Assembly (NCBI GenBank): GCA_018222965.1
Contig: JAAEZH010000003.1
Coordinates: forward strand, 1-64,000
From: Bacteroidota bacterium
GTDB taxonomy: Bacteria > Bacteroidota > Bacteroidia > Chitinophagales > Saprospiraceae
Direction of reading: 5' to 3'
DNA length: 64,000 nucleotides
Translations under genes and position numbers: made by a program
Part shown: in pieces, positions 26,989 through 36,017 of the stretch
How positions within the stretch are numbered: position 1 is the stretch's first letter
How the letters are laid out: each line of letters begins with the position of its first letter
The notes under the pieces: generated by a model
Told to the model about the DNA's origin: nothing
What the model saw: the letters and a program-made list of their open reading frames with translations, nothing else
Database searches by the model: none

Positions 26989-29112
26989 TTAGGCTACCGG
27001 CCATCCTTCCGGCCAGCCATCCGGGGCATTTACAAAGCCCAGCTTGCCATCCTGATCTTCGGCCATAAGGATCATACCCTGCGATTCAATGCCACGCAAT
27101 TTGCGCGGAGCCAGATTTACCAGCACCAGTACTTGTTGGCCGATTATGTCTTCCGGCTGAAAGTATTTGGCGATACCCGAAACCACTGTTCTTTTTTCGA
27201 AGCCCAGGTTAACTTCAATTTTTAGCAGTTTGTCGGCCTTTTTTACTTTCTCGGCACTGATTATGGTCCCGGTGCGGATGTCCAGTTTGGTGAAGTCCTC
27301 AAACTGTATTTCTGGTTTTAATGCAGGATGTTCCATTTTATTTTCTTCTTCCAGAATGGCTTCCAGTTGTTGTTTCTGGCTGTCGACAATTTCTTTGAGG
27401 CTTTGATCTTTTTTGTTGTTGATCTTAGCGAAAAGAATCTCCGGCTCCCCGATTTTTGAGCCTGGCTTAAGGATCGGTTCCTGCTTTTTCCAGGCATGGA
27501 TGGCTGCTTCCAAATCGCCCGCTTCGAGCGCAGGCAGGCCTAAAATTTTCCGCACTTTTTCAGCAGTAAATGGTACAAAGGGAGACAGGATGACGCTGAG
27601 CAAACCGGCGATCTGCAAACTGGTGAAAATGCAATCTTTGATTTCCAGGCTGTCCGGATCTTCTTTCCAGATTTTCCAGGGAGAAACATCTTGCAGGTAG
27701 GTGTTGCCTGCAGAGGAAATTTCCATCACCAGATTAACAGCAGATTTGAAATGAAAAGACTCCAGTTCGTTGGTCCATTTATCCAGCAATTCTTCCACGC
27801 CACCCAGAGTAGATGGCCAGGGAAGGCCGGGTGTAGGAACAGCTCCTTCAAAATATTTATTGGCGAGTACAACTACCCGGTTGAGGAAGTTGCCGAGATT
27901 GTCGGCTAGCTCTTTGTCGTGGAAATCTACAAACTCATCCCATTTAAAATCGCTATCGCGGTTTTCCGGCATGTTTCGGATCAGAGCATAACGCAAGGCG
28001 TCTTCCTTATTGGGGAAGTCCTTAAACTTTTCGAGGTATTCATGCTGCTCTATTCCCCAGCCTCGAGACTTAGAGAATTTTTGTCCTTCAAAATTCAGGA
28101 ATTGATTGGCCGGGACATTCACCGGAAGGTTATAATCTCCATGAGCCTTGAGCATGGCCGGAAAGACAATGCAGTGAAAAACGATATTATCTTTCCCGAT
28201 GAAGTGAACCAATTCCAGGTCATCGCCGCCTTTCCAGTAATCTTCCCAGTTTTTTCCATTCTCTTGTGCCCACTGCCGGGTAGCGGAGATATAACCAATT
28301 GGTGCATCAAACCAAACATACAGCACTTTTCCTTCTGCATCGGGAAGTGGAACCGGAATGCCCCAGTCCAAGTCCCGCGTAATAGCCCGAGCTTGTAAGC
28401 CGCCATCGAGCCAGGAAAGACATTGTCCGGTTACGTGTTTTTTCCATGTTTTGGGATCGTGGTGTTGTTTGCCATCCAGAATGCCTTTATCGATCCATTC
28501 CCGCAGCCAGTCCTCGTGTTTGTCCAGCTTAAAGTACCAGTGTTTGGTTTCCCGAAGGATGGGTTTGTTGCCACTGAGTGTTGAAACCGGGTTGATCAAT
28601 TCGGTGGGCGATAGAGCGGATCCACAGTTCTCACACTGATCTCCATAGGCTTCTTCATGGCCACATTTCGGACAGGTTCCTTTGATGTAGCGATCTGCCA
28701 GAAACTGATCGAACTCCTCGTCGTAGTATTGTTCGTTGGTGCGCTCTTCAAACTGGTCTCCCTGTTGGTACAGCTTCTTGAAAAACTCCTGTGCTGTTTG
28801 GTAGTGCAGGTCAGCGCTGGTTCTGTGGTAGTAATCAAAGGAAATACCCAGCTTCTCGAAAGTCCCTTTATTGAGATTGTGATATTTGTCGATAATTTCT
28901 TGCGGACTGATATTTTCTTTCTTTGCCCGCATGGTAATAGCGGCTCCGTGTTCGTCTGATCCACAAACAAATACAACATCTTTTCCGCGCAGGCGCAGGT
29001 ATCGTGCGTAAACATCTGCCGGCAGATAAGCTCCTGCCAGGTGTCCCAGGTGTAAGGCACCATTTGCATAGGGCAGGGCAGAGGTCAGCAGGTATTTTTT
29101 ATCCTTCTTCAT
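26989..29112 (-). CDS. metG: Methionyl-tRNA synthetase with C-terminal tRNA-binding domain
   Basis: A class I synthetase of 707 residues charging tRNA-Met. The N-terminal ALPYANGALHLGHLAG holds the HIGH motif. A zinc knuckle, CPKCGHEEAYGDQCENCG, lies near residues 145-165. The KMSKS loop appears as KFSKSRGWGI. The last ~110 residues form an EMAPII/Trbp111-type tRNA-binding and dimerisation domain (FTKLDIRTGTIISAEKVKKA). A strong leftward terminator hairpin sits 78-116 bases upstream of the start and could be an attenuator. Confidence 0.95.
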   Translation of the reverse strand: MKKDKKYLLTSALPYANGALHLGHLAGAYLPADVYARYLRLRGKDVVFVCGSDEHGAAITMRAKKENISPQEIIDKYHNLNKGTFEKLGISFDYYHRTSADLHYQTAQEFFKKLYQQGDQFEERTNEQYYDEEFDQFLADRYIKGTCPKCGHEEAYGDQCENCGSALSPTELINPVSTLSGNKPILRETKHWYFKLDKHEDWLREWIDKGILDGKQHHDPKTWKKHVTGQCLSWLDGGLQARAITRDLDWGIPVPLPDAEGKVLYVWFDAPIGYISATRQWAQENGKNWEDYWKGGDDLELVHFIGKDNIVFHCIVFPAMLKAHGDYNLPVNVPANQFLNFEGQKFSKSRGWGIEQHEYLEKFKDFPNKEDALRYALIRNMPENRDSDFKWDEFVDFHDKELADNLGNFLNRVVVLANKYFEGAVPTPGLPWPSTLGGVEELLDKWTNELESFHFKSAVNLVMEISSAGNTYLQDVSPWKIWKEDPDSLEIKDCIFTSLQIAGLLSVILSPFVPFTAEKVRKILGLPALEAGDLEAAIHAWKKQEPILKPGSKIGEPEILFAKINNKKDQSLKEIVDSQKQQLEAILEEENKMEHPALKPEIQFEDFTKLDIRTGTIISAEKVKKADKLLKIEVNLGFEKRTVVSGIAKYFQPEDIIGQQVLVLVNLAPRKLRGIESQGMILMAEDQDGKLGFVNAPDGWPEGWPVA

Positions 29113-29189
29113 TCAGTAAAATTCTGGTACTTATTTCGATTGCGAAGATAATCTAATCTGGTGAGAGGAAAGAAAGGGGAAGGGGAGGT

Positions 29190-29228
29190 AAAAAAAAACA
29201 GGGCACTTTCGAAAAATCGAAGTACCCT
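29190..29228 (-). terminator. Leftward Rho-independent terminator upstream of metG
   Basis: Minus-strand stem AGGGTACTTCGA / TCGAAAGTGCCCT (one bulge, one wobble) with an A/T loop, followed by G and nine T. No minus-strand gene ends here, so it either closes a short RNA made from the 29229-29599 gap or is an attenuator in the metG leader. Confidence 0.7.
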
Positions 29229-29268
29229 GTATAACCCCAAAAAACCAAATGAAAACAATCTACATAAA

Positions 29269-29379
29269 ATGTCTTATCGTAAAGTTACGATCGCTGGTTT
29301 GTACGATCTCGTAACAACGTGGTCACAATCTATGAAAAAAATGTGGAATAAACTACCACTCTTTTCCAAAAGAATTTGA
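29269..29379 (+). CDS. Possible small basic peptide ORF
   Basis: A 36-codon ORF, from ATG to TGA, encoding a basic amphipathic peptide (MSYRKVTIAGLYDL at the start, KLPLFSKRI at the end). It is the only candidate coding sequence in the 487-base gap between metG and radA. It is preceded by CCAAAAAACCAAATG-like A/C-rich sequence and the hairpin described above. No homology is recognised; it may be spurious. Confidence 0.25.
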   Translation: MSYRKVTIAGLYDLVTTWSQSMKKMWNKLPLFSKRI

Positions 29380-29451
29380 GACAAACTCAATTGCCTCTCG
29401 AGCACAAAAATAATAAAAAGTGTAGATTCAATGTACCTACAAATTAATTTA

Positions 29452-29481
29452 TTGACACAAAGTCAATTTTTTTTGTGTCAA
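29452..29481. repeat. Inverted repeat TTGACACAAA / TTTGTGTCAA in the metG-radA gap
   Basis: Perfect 10-base arms separated by 10 bases, about 120 bases upstream of radA. It could be an operator or a weak terminator. The surrounding DNA is very AT-rich. A leftward -7-like box, TATTTTTG, is at 29412-29405. Confidence 0.55.
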
Positions 29482-29599
29482 TTTTACATTACTATGATAT
29501 TACCAAATGGTTAAATCATATTATCGGACACTTCCTAACATACAAATTTTGAAGAACTTCTCAAAGTTTGCTTCTTTGTAAAAGAAAACAAAATGGCCT

Positions 29600-30976
29600 G
29601 TGAGTAAGACAAAAACCGTTTATATCTGTTCGAATTGCGGGAATAAAGCTCCAAAGTGGTTTGGCAAATGCACCAGCTGTGGTGAGTGGAACACCTGCCA
29701 GGAAGAGATTGAAAGCAAACCCGGAACCCGGGAAGCGCGGAAGGATAGTTGGCGGGGAGAACCACGGAAAGGACACCGGCCGGTACCCCTTCCGGAAATT
29801 CAGGCTAAAGGCATTGTGCGGACCACCGTACCTGATGAAGAACTGATGCGGGTACTTGGCGGCGGTATCGTGCCAGGCTCTATTGTTTTGCTCGGGGGCC
29901 AGCCGGGAATTGGTAAATCAACGCTGCTGTTGCAGGCAGCTGTACGCACCAACCTTCGGGTCCTTTATGTGTCTGGAGAAGAGAGCGAGGAACAAATCAA
30001 AATGCGCGCTGATCGCGTTGGTCCGTCGAGACCTGATTGTTACATTTTTACTGAAACCAATACCGAAAAGATTCTGAAACAGGCCCGCGAGCTGGAGCCG
30101 GATTTTTTGGTGATAGACTCCATACAAACCCTTTCTTCGCCTTATCTGGAATCCACACCGGGAAGTGTTTCTCAGGTTCGGGAAACGGCCGGGGAGATGC
30201 AGCGTTTTGCCAAAGAAACCGGTGTGCCGGTATTCCTGATCGGACACATAAATAAAGAGGGTTCTATTGCCGGGCCCAAATTACTGGAGCATATCGTAGA
30301 TACGGTGTTACAATTTGAGGGCGATCGGCACTATTCCTACCGGATACTCCGAACCCTCAAGAACCGCTTTGGATCTACTGATGAAATGGGGATCTATGAA
30401 ATGCAGGCAGATGGTCTGCGTGAAGTCTCCAATCCGTCTGAGTTGTTGCTTGCGCAGAAAGACGAAGACCTGAGTGGGAGTGCAGTGGGCGCAACCATGG
30501 AAGGGATGCGCCCCATGCTGATCGAAGCACAGGGGCTGGTCAGTTCGGCAGTATACGGGAATCCCCAAAGAACAGCTACGGGTTTTGACTTACGTCGAAT
30601 GGGCATGTTGCTGGCCGTGCTGGAAAAACGCTGCCATTTGCCTTTTGGGCAGAACGATGTCTTTCTGAATATTGCCGGTGGCATTCGCGTATCAGATCCG
30701 GCAATTGATCTGGCTGTAGTTTGCGCGTTGATCTCTTCATTGCACGACATTCCGGTTCCCAAGGATTATTGCTTTGCCGGCGAGGTGGGGCTAAGCGGAG
30801 AGATTCGGTCAGTCAACCGGGTAGAACAGCGGATTCAGGAAGCTGATCGTCTCGGGTTTACACGGATATTCATATCCAAGTACAACGCCAAAGGCTTAAA
30901 CTTTGATAAATACAATATTGAGGTAATGTTGGTGAGTCGCCTGGAAGAACTACTCGATGAGGTATTTGGATTATAG
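29600..30976 (+). CDS. radA: DNA repair protein RadA
   Basis: A RecA-related branch-migration helicase of 458 residues. An N-terminal zinc finger (CSNCGNKAPKWFGKCTSC) is followed by the Walker A motif GGQPGIGKSTLL (~residues 98-109), the RadA-specific LKNRFGSTDEMGIYEM, and a C-terminal Lon-protease-like domain (~290-458). The start is GTG at 29600; the nearby ATG at 29593 opens only a 4-codon frame that stops inside radA. No operon partner upstream. Confidence 0.94.
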   Translation: MSKTKTVYICSNCGNKAPKWFGKCTSCGEWNTCQEEIESKPGTREARKDSWRGEPRKGHRPVPLPEIQAKGIVRTTVPDEELMRVLGGGIVPGSIVLLGGQPGIGKSTLLLQAAVRTNLRVLYVSGEESEEQIKMRADRVGPSRPDCYIFTETNTEKILKQARELEPDFLVIDSIQTLSSPYLESTPGSVSQVRETAGEMQRFAKETGVPVFLIGHINKEGSIAGPKLLEHIVDTVLQFEGDRHYSYRILRTLKNRFGSTDEMGIYEMQADGLREVSNPSELLLAQKDEDLSGSAVGATMEGMRPMLIEAQGLVSSAVYGNPQRTATGFDLRRMGMLLAVLEKRCHLPFGQNDVFLNIAGGIRVSDPAIDLAVVCALISSLHDIPVPKDYCFAGEVGLSGEIRSVNRVEQRIQEADRLGFTRIFISKYNAKGLNFDKYNIEVMLVSRLEELLDEVFGL

Positions 30977-31033
30977 TCATTAATAGTATAAAGCATCGCT
31001 ATTCTACCGAAAGCATTTTACGAACGATCCGAT

Positions 31034-31612
31034 GTGGTACAACTCAGCAGGGAACTGTTGGGAAAGTATATAGTTACCCAATTTGAGGAAGGGAAAAGTG
31101 TGGGGCGTATAGTAGAAACGGAAGCCTATCGGGCACCGGATGATAAAGCCTGTCATGCTTATAATAATCGCCGAACCAAACGCACAGAGATTATGTTTGC
31201 GGCCGGTGGTTTTGCTTATGTTTATCTTTGTTATGGCATCCACCATCTGTTTAATGTGGTGACAGGCCGCGAAGAGGAGGCCTCCGCTGTTTTGATCCGG
31301 GCGGTCGAACCAGTGGAAGGCATTCCGTTGATGCAGCAACGTCGCGGAATAGAAAAACTCAAACCACAATTAACCGCCGGTCCGGGCGTTATGTCAAAGG
31401 CTTTGGGTATTACAACCCATTACAGCGGGCATTGTCTTTATGAAAAGAATGCCCGGATATGGATAGAGGATCGAGGAGATATTTTGAGTGAAAATGAAAT
31501 CCTGTCAAGTCCTAGAGTTGGAGTGGCTTACGCCGAAGAATGTGCGCACTGGCCATGGAGATTCCGGATAAAAAACAATAAGTGGTGTAGCCCGGCAAAG
31601 CCTGTTTACTGA
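31034..31612 (+). CDS. mpg: 3-methyladenine DNA glycosylase, AAG family
   Basis: Excises alkylated purines in base-excision repair. Motifs include LSRELLGKYIVTQF, GRIVETEAYRAPDDKACHAYNNRRTKRTEIMF (shortened here to key parts: ETEAY with the catalytic Glu, and RRT), and YVYLCYGIHHLFNVVT. The GTG at 31034 is the first canonical start, but the upstream in-frame codons from 31001 read LPKAFYERSD, which matches the conserved family N-terminus. The true start may therefore be ATT at 31001 or ATC at 30995. It follows radA after a short gap. Confidence 0.88.
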   Translation: MVQLSRELLGKYIVTQFEEGKSVGRIVETEAYRAPDDKACHAYNNRRTKRTEIMFAAGGFAYVYLCYGIHHLFNVVTGREEEASAVLIRAVEPVEGIPLMQQRRGIEKLKPQLTAGPGVMSKALGITTHYSGHCLYEKNARIWIEDRGDILSENEILSSPRVGVAYAEECAHWPWRFRIKNNKWCSPAKPVY

Positions 31613-31630
31613 AGTTAAATCAAGTTTATT

Positions 31631-32908
31631 TTGACGAAAGCGCTAAAGCAATTTCCTGTTTTTATTTTTTTCCTTTTCCCGTTGGTAGTATCTGCGCAGG
31701 ATGAAAACCTGGAGTTTAAGGACAAAGTATATGTTCCGAATATTCACAGTGTCCAGTTTTTTGTAAGCGGTCTGGTCCTGAGCAATCCCATTATTCAGCT
31801 GGGAGCCAATACGCAATTGTATTTCACTTTTGACGACCTGGATGATCGCCGGAAAACCTATGTCTACAGTTTTGAGCATTGCAATGCAGACTGGACACCT
31901 TCCGGACTCACAGAACCCGAGTATATCGATGGCTTTACGGAAAATTATATTGATAACTACGAGTATTCGATCAATACGCTGGTACCTTTCGTACATTATT
32001 ATTTAAGCTTTCCAAACCGGGATTTTTCGTTTTCCAAATCCGGAAATTACCTGCTTAAAGTTTACGAAGATGAAGACGAAAAGCGCCTCGTTATAACGCG
32101 CCGTTTTATGGTTGTTCGTCCGATGATGCAGGTAGTTCCTGAGGTGGTACGTACGGCTATGGTCAATAAATCCAATTCGCATCAGGAATTGGATTTTGCG
32201 GTATTGCATCCGGATGTGGACGTGCGTTCTCCGCTTTCTGAAGTGACGGCAACCATTCTGCAAAATGGACGCTGGGACAATGCCATTACGGGGGTTAAGC
32301 CGAAATTCATGCGGCCCCAGGAAATTATTTTTGATCATCAGGATAAGGTTGTTTTTGAAGCTGGTAAAGAATATCGATGGGCAGACCTCCGATCATTCAG
32401 AACGCCGGATAGAAGATCGGTATACACGGTGGATCAATTTGATGACGGATGGGATGTAACCATGATGCCGGATGAAAAACGACTGGATACCTACTATCTG
32501 GATATTAATGATATCAATGGTAAATTTGTAATCGGCACGAGTGATTACCGGGATAAAGATCTGCAATCTGATTATGCCAATGTCTTGTTTTTCCTAAGAA
32601 GTCCGACAGCGTTTTACGATGCCGATGTATACTTGTTTGGAAGACTTACAGATTGGGAGATTAAGCCCTCCTTTAAGATGACCTACAACTATCAGAAACA
32701 GGTATACCTAGCAGAAGTCTTTTTAAAGCAAGGATTTTACGATTATGAATATGTACTTGTTCGAGAGGGAGAAAAACCGGATATTTCGGAAACAGAAGGT
32801 AATTGGTATGAAACCAATAATGACTATACCATTTTGATTTATTACCGTCCTTTTGGGGCGCGATTTGATCAGTTGGTAGCCACCCGTTCGATCACCTCGA
32901 GATCTTAA
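31631..32908 (+). CDS. Secreted DUF5103 protein
   Basis: A 425-residue protein with a signal peptide (ending VSAQDEN) starting at TTG 31631. The mature part matches the Bacteroidota-restricted DUF5103 family: SFEHCNADWTPSGLTEPEYI near residue 78, GNYLLKVYEDEDEKRLVITR near 140 and YLFGRLTDWEIKPSFKM near 335. It looks like an all-beta periplasmic or surface protein. No function is established for the family. Confidence 0.87.
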   Translation: MTKALKQFPVFIFFLFPLVVSAQDENLEFKDKVYVPNIHSVQFFVSGLVLSNPIIQLGANTQLYFTFDDLDDRRKTYVYSFEHCNADWTPSGLTEPEYIDGFTENYIDNYEYSINTLVPFVHYYLSFPNRDFSFSKSGNYLLKVYEDEDEKRLVITRRFMVVRPMMQVVPEVVRTAMVNKSNSHQELDFAVLHPDVDVRSPLSEVTATILQNGRWDNAITGVKPKFMRPQEIIFDHQDKVVFEAGKEYRWADLRSFRTPDRRSVYTVDQFDDGWDVTMMPDEKRLDTYYLDINDINGKFVIGTSDYRDKDLQSDYANVLFFLRSPTAFYDADVYLFGRLTDWEIKPSFKMTYNYQKQVYLAEVFLKQGFYDYEYVLVREGEKPDISETEGNWYETNNDYTILIYYRPFGARFDQLVATRSITSRS

Positions 32909-32978
32909 ACACAGGTGCAGCCAAACGGGCATTTCAGGCCATTAATCCGATTCAGCTTAAGTTTGATATAAAAAATTC

Positions 32979-32995
32979 GTCGATCGTCGATCGAC
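32979..32995. promoter_or_regulatory. Quasi-palindrome upstream of the TolC-like gene
   Basis: GTCGATCGTCGATCGAC is symmetric apart from its centre base. It lies 49 bases before the TolC-like gene, in a 135-base gap that is otherwise featureless. The size and position fit a repressor operator, but no regulator gene is adjacent. Confidence 0.35.
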
Positions 32996-33043
32996 TTATT
33001 ACTATTGTATCTCCAGTTGGAGTCACCCTAAACGCAATGTATT

Positions 33044-34480
33044 ATGCGACTAAAAGCTGTTATTTTTCCATTTTTTATTTGCCTGTTTGTGTTGCCCTTG
33101 TCGGCACAACAGGAAACCTGGGATCTCAAGGATTGTATTGAGTACGCCCGGGAAAACAACTTAAACCTGGAACGGGCTGAATATGGCCTCCGGGATGCCG
33201 AATTGGTAAACACAGCCAATCGGCTCAGCCGCTTACCCAACCTCAATGCGCAGGTCTCCGGCGGTGCTCAATTTGGTCGTACCATCGACCCTACTACCAA
33301 TGAGTTTGACAACCAGACTATCGGTTTCAACAGTTATTCCGTCAGTTCGGGTATGACCATTTTTGATGGTGGTCGCATTCATCATACGGTAAAACAAGGA
33401 GAGGCAAACCTCGAAGCTTCCAGACACGATCTGGATGCTGCCTTCAATGACCTGAGTTTGCAGATAGCTTCTGCTTACCTCCAGATTCTGTTGGCAGATG
33501 AACAATTGGCTGCCGCCGAAAAACGACTGGAGCTGTCGGAGCTCCAATTGGATCAAACGGATAAATTGATCCGGGCCGGTTCCCTTCCGGAGAATGACAG
33601 ACTGGATTTTGTAGCGCAGATAGCTACAACGGAACAGACTGTTATTCAGGCTGCGAATGCCCGTGCAAGTGCCCTGCTTACATTGCGGCAACTGCTGCAA
33701 CTGGACCTTGGCCAGGATCTGCAGATTGAGCGCCCGGATGTTATTGTACCGGAAGAAGATGCCGTAGAAACCTTCAATGCAACCGAAGTGTATATGGCTG
33801 CACTGAATACCCAACCACAAATAAAGGCCGATCAATTTAGAATGATCGCAGCGGAAGAAGGTGTTGGTGTAGCTCGTTCGCAGGGAATTCCCTCTATCAA
33901 TATTTTCGCAAACCTTACTACCAACTGGTCGAGTCTCGGACAGCGGCTCACCGGTAATGAAAGCACTGTTTTTGTGCCCCTGGATGTGAAATTTCCCGAT
34001 GGTTCGGAAACAACGCTTGAAATTGGACAGACATTCCCGGAAACGGAAGAAAGCCCTTTCGGGACCCAACTCACTGAAAACTTTGGACAAAATGTAGGCG
34101 TGAGTTTGAATGTTCCTATTTTCAATGGCGGAAGTGCCAGTATTGCGCGACAGCGTGCCGAACTCAATGTGCTAAATGCACGTGTATCCGCTGACCTAAA
34201 CAAGCAATTGCTCCAGGCAGATGTGCAGCGGGCCGTTAATGACGTTTCGGCCTCTGAAAGAGCTTACGCCGCCGCTCAGCGTGCTTTTGAAGCTTCTTCT
34301 GCTTCTCTGGATAATGCGCGAAAGCGTTTCGATCTCGGAGCTATCAATACGTTTGAATTGACAACTGCTCAGAATAATTACGATCAGGCGGAAATTGAAT
34401 TGATCCGCTCAAAATACCAGTATCTGTTTAACCTGAAGATTCTGGATTTTTATCTCGGCAGAGAATTGAATATCGATTAA
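33044..34480 (+). CDS. TolC-family outer membrane efflux protein
   Basis: A 478-residue outer membrane channel of the TolC/OEP family. A signal peptide (ends PLSAQQ) is followed by two repeated OEP halves rich in coiled coil; the first begins DLKDCIEYARENNLNLERAEY, and the second contains the typical GVSLNVPIFNGG. It would form the outer exit duct of a tripartite pump with the HlyD-like protein 36 bases downstream. The inner-membrane transporter is not encoded nearby. Confidence 0.9.
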   Translation: MRLKAVIFPFFICLFVLPLSAQQETWDLKDCIEYARENNLNLERAEYGLRDAELVNTANRLSRLPNLNAQVSGGAQFGRTIDPTTNEFDNQTIGFNSYSVSSGMTIFDGGRIHHTVKQGEANLEASRHDLDAAFNDLSLQIASAYLQILLADEQLAAAEKRLELSELQLDQTDKLIRAGSLPENDRLDFVAQIATTEQTVIQAANARASALLTLRQLLQLDLGQDLQIERPDVIVPEEDAVETFNATEVYMAALNTQPQIKADQFRMIAAEEGVGVARSQGIPSINIFANLTTNWSSLGQRLTGNESTVFVPLDVKFPDGSETTLEIGQTFPETEESPFGTQLTENFGQNVGVSLNVPIFNGGSASIARQRAELNVLNARVSADLNKQLLQADVQRAVNDVSASERAYAAAQRAFEASSASLDNARKRFDLGAINTFELTTAQNNYDQAEIELIRSKYQYLFNLKILDFYLGRELNID

Positions 34481-34516
34481 TCTCAGCAGGAATAAAACCA
34501 ACTAGAAGGATTAACC

Positions 34517-35887
34517 ATGGCAAAGAAAAAGAGAAATAATACCCTGTTGTACGTCCTGTTAGGCGTCGTAGCCTTACTTATTGTATGGGCGGTTATCAAA
34601 TCCCAAAATCGGGTAGACGGGACCAAAGTGTCTTCTGAAGTCACCGAAAAACGGACCATTATTCAACAGGTTTCTGCTTCCGGAAAAATATTTCCGGTAA
34701 CAGAGGTACAGATCACCTCCGATGTATCCGGGGAGGTTGTCGAATTATTTGTGGAAGAAGGCGATTCGGTGATAGTTGGCCAGTTGTTGGCCAAAGTTGA
34801 TCCCGATGCCTACGAATCGCAGGTAGAAAGGGGAGAGGCTACCGTTAATAATGCCCGGGCCAATCAGGCAAATGCCATGGCCCAGGTTGAGAGCCTCACA
34901 GCCCAGAAAGAGCAGATTCAGGCACAGCTGGATAATGCGCGGGATATATTCAATCGAAACAAGAAGCTCTATGAGGAAGGCGTAATTTCTGAAGCAGATT
35001 TCGACCTGGCAAAATCCAACCTGGAAGCCCTGGAGGCCAATCTGCGGTCTTCTGAAGCCTCCATTCGCTCCGCAGAACAAAGTGCCCGGGCTGCTGAATA
35101 TACCGTTAGCAGCACCCAGGCTACCCTGAAAGAACTCCGAACCAATCTAAAACGTACCACGCTGTACGCCCCGATTGACGGAATTGTATCCAGCCTCTCT
35201 ATTGAAAAAGGAGAACGGGTGGTAGGTACTATCCAAATGTCTGGTACGGAGTTGATGCGCATCGCTGATCTCAATGCCATGGAAGTTCAGGTAGAAGTGA
35301 GTGAAAATGATATCCCCAATGTAGCCCTGGGCAATGAAGTTGATATAGAAGTGGATGCTTATATCGGTCGCACCTTTAAAGGTACGGTGAGCCAGATCGC
35401 AAACTCCGCGAGCAATACGACAGGAGCAGCGGCTCAGGTTTCTCTGGTTACGGATCAGGTGACCAATTTTATCGTGACCATTGATATTAATCAGGCATCC
35501 TACAAAGACCTGATCACGGCACAGAAGCCTTATCCATTCCGCCCGGGAATGTCTGCTTCGGTAGAGATATATACACAGACATTAAAAGACGTACTCAGTG
35601 TACCCATTCAGTCTGTTGGAACCCGCGAACGAGACGATGAAGGTGCGCGTTCAGCCAATACACTCACCGATAATATTGAAGAAGTGGTATTTGTTGTTTC
35701 AGCCGACTCGGTAAATCAGGTGACTGTTACAACGGGGATTCAGGACGACGACTACATCCAGGTATTAAGTGGATTGTCTGGCGGCGAAGAGGTCGTCACC
35801 GGGCCCTACGACGCTGTTTCCAGAGAACTGGAACAGGGCAGTGAAGTTACGGTTGTCGACAAAGACGATCTATACAAAGAAGAATAA
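34517..35887 (+). CDS. HlyD/RND-type periplasmic adaptor protein
   Basis: A 456-residue adaptor: one N-terminal membrane anchor (residues ~9-27), a split lipoyl domain (SDVSGEVVELFVEEGDSV and TLYAPIDGIVSSLSIEKGE), a long alpha-helical hairpin (~100-215) and beta-barrel/membrane-proximal domains. This MacA-like layout usually precedes macB-type ABC genes. Here a terminator and an unrelated polysaccharide gene follow, so the pump partner must lie elsewhere. Confidence 0.9.
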   Translation: MAKKKRNNTLLYVLLGVVALLIVWAVIKSQNRVDGTKVSSEVTEKRTIIQQVSASGKIFPVTEVQITSDVSGEVVELFVEEGDSVIVGQLLAKVDPDAYESQVERGEATVNNARANQANAMAQVESLTAQKEQIQAQLDNARDIFNRNKKLYEEGVISEADFDLAKSNLEALEANLRSSEASIRSAEQSARAAEYTVSSTQATLKELRTNLKRTTLYAPIDGIVSSLSIEKGERVVGTIQMSGTELMRIADLNAMEVQVEVSENDIPNVALGNEVDIEVDAYIGRTFKGTVSQIANSASNTTGAAAQVSLVTDQVTNFIVTIDINQASYKDLITAQKPYPFRPGMSASVEIYTQTLKDVLSVPIQSVGTRERDDEGARSANTLTDNIEEVVFVVSADSVNQVTVTTGIQDDDYIQVLSGLSGGEEVVTGPYDAVSRELEQGSEVTVVDKDDLYKEE

Positions 35888-35890
35888 ATT

Positions 35891-35920
35891 AAAGCCCGGC
35901 ATTTTGTCGGGCTTTTTTTT
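35891..35920 (+). terminator. Terminator of the TolC/HlyD operon
   Basis: Stem AAAGCCCG / CGGGCTTT with a 9-base loop and a run of eight T, starting 3 bases past the HlyD stop. Confidence 0.88.
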
Positions 35921-36017
35921 ATTGGGTTATTCCTATATTTCGGCTAGTATTGAGAACTTCCATTTTTAGGCTACCGGAACCTCTGGTAGTTTGGAAGTTA
36001 AAACAAAGCCGGACCCA

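Noticed and set aside
29593-29607. ATG at 29593 as the radA start or a regulatory upstream ORF
   Set aside because: That frame stops after four codons. The GTG at 29600 gives the complete RadA zinc finger; a regulatory role for the 4-codon frame has no support.
33233-34090. 285-codon minus-strand ORF inside the TolC-like gene
   Set aside because: Antisense shadow of a well-supported outer membrane channel gene; no motif in the translation.
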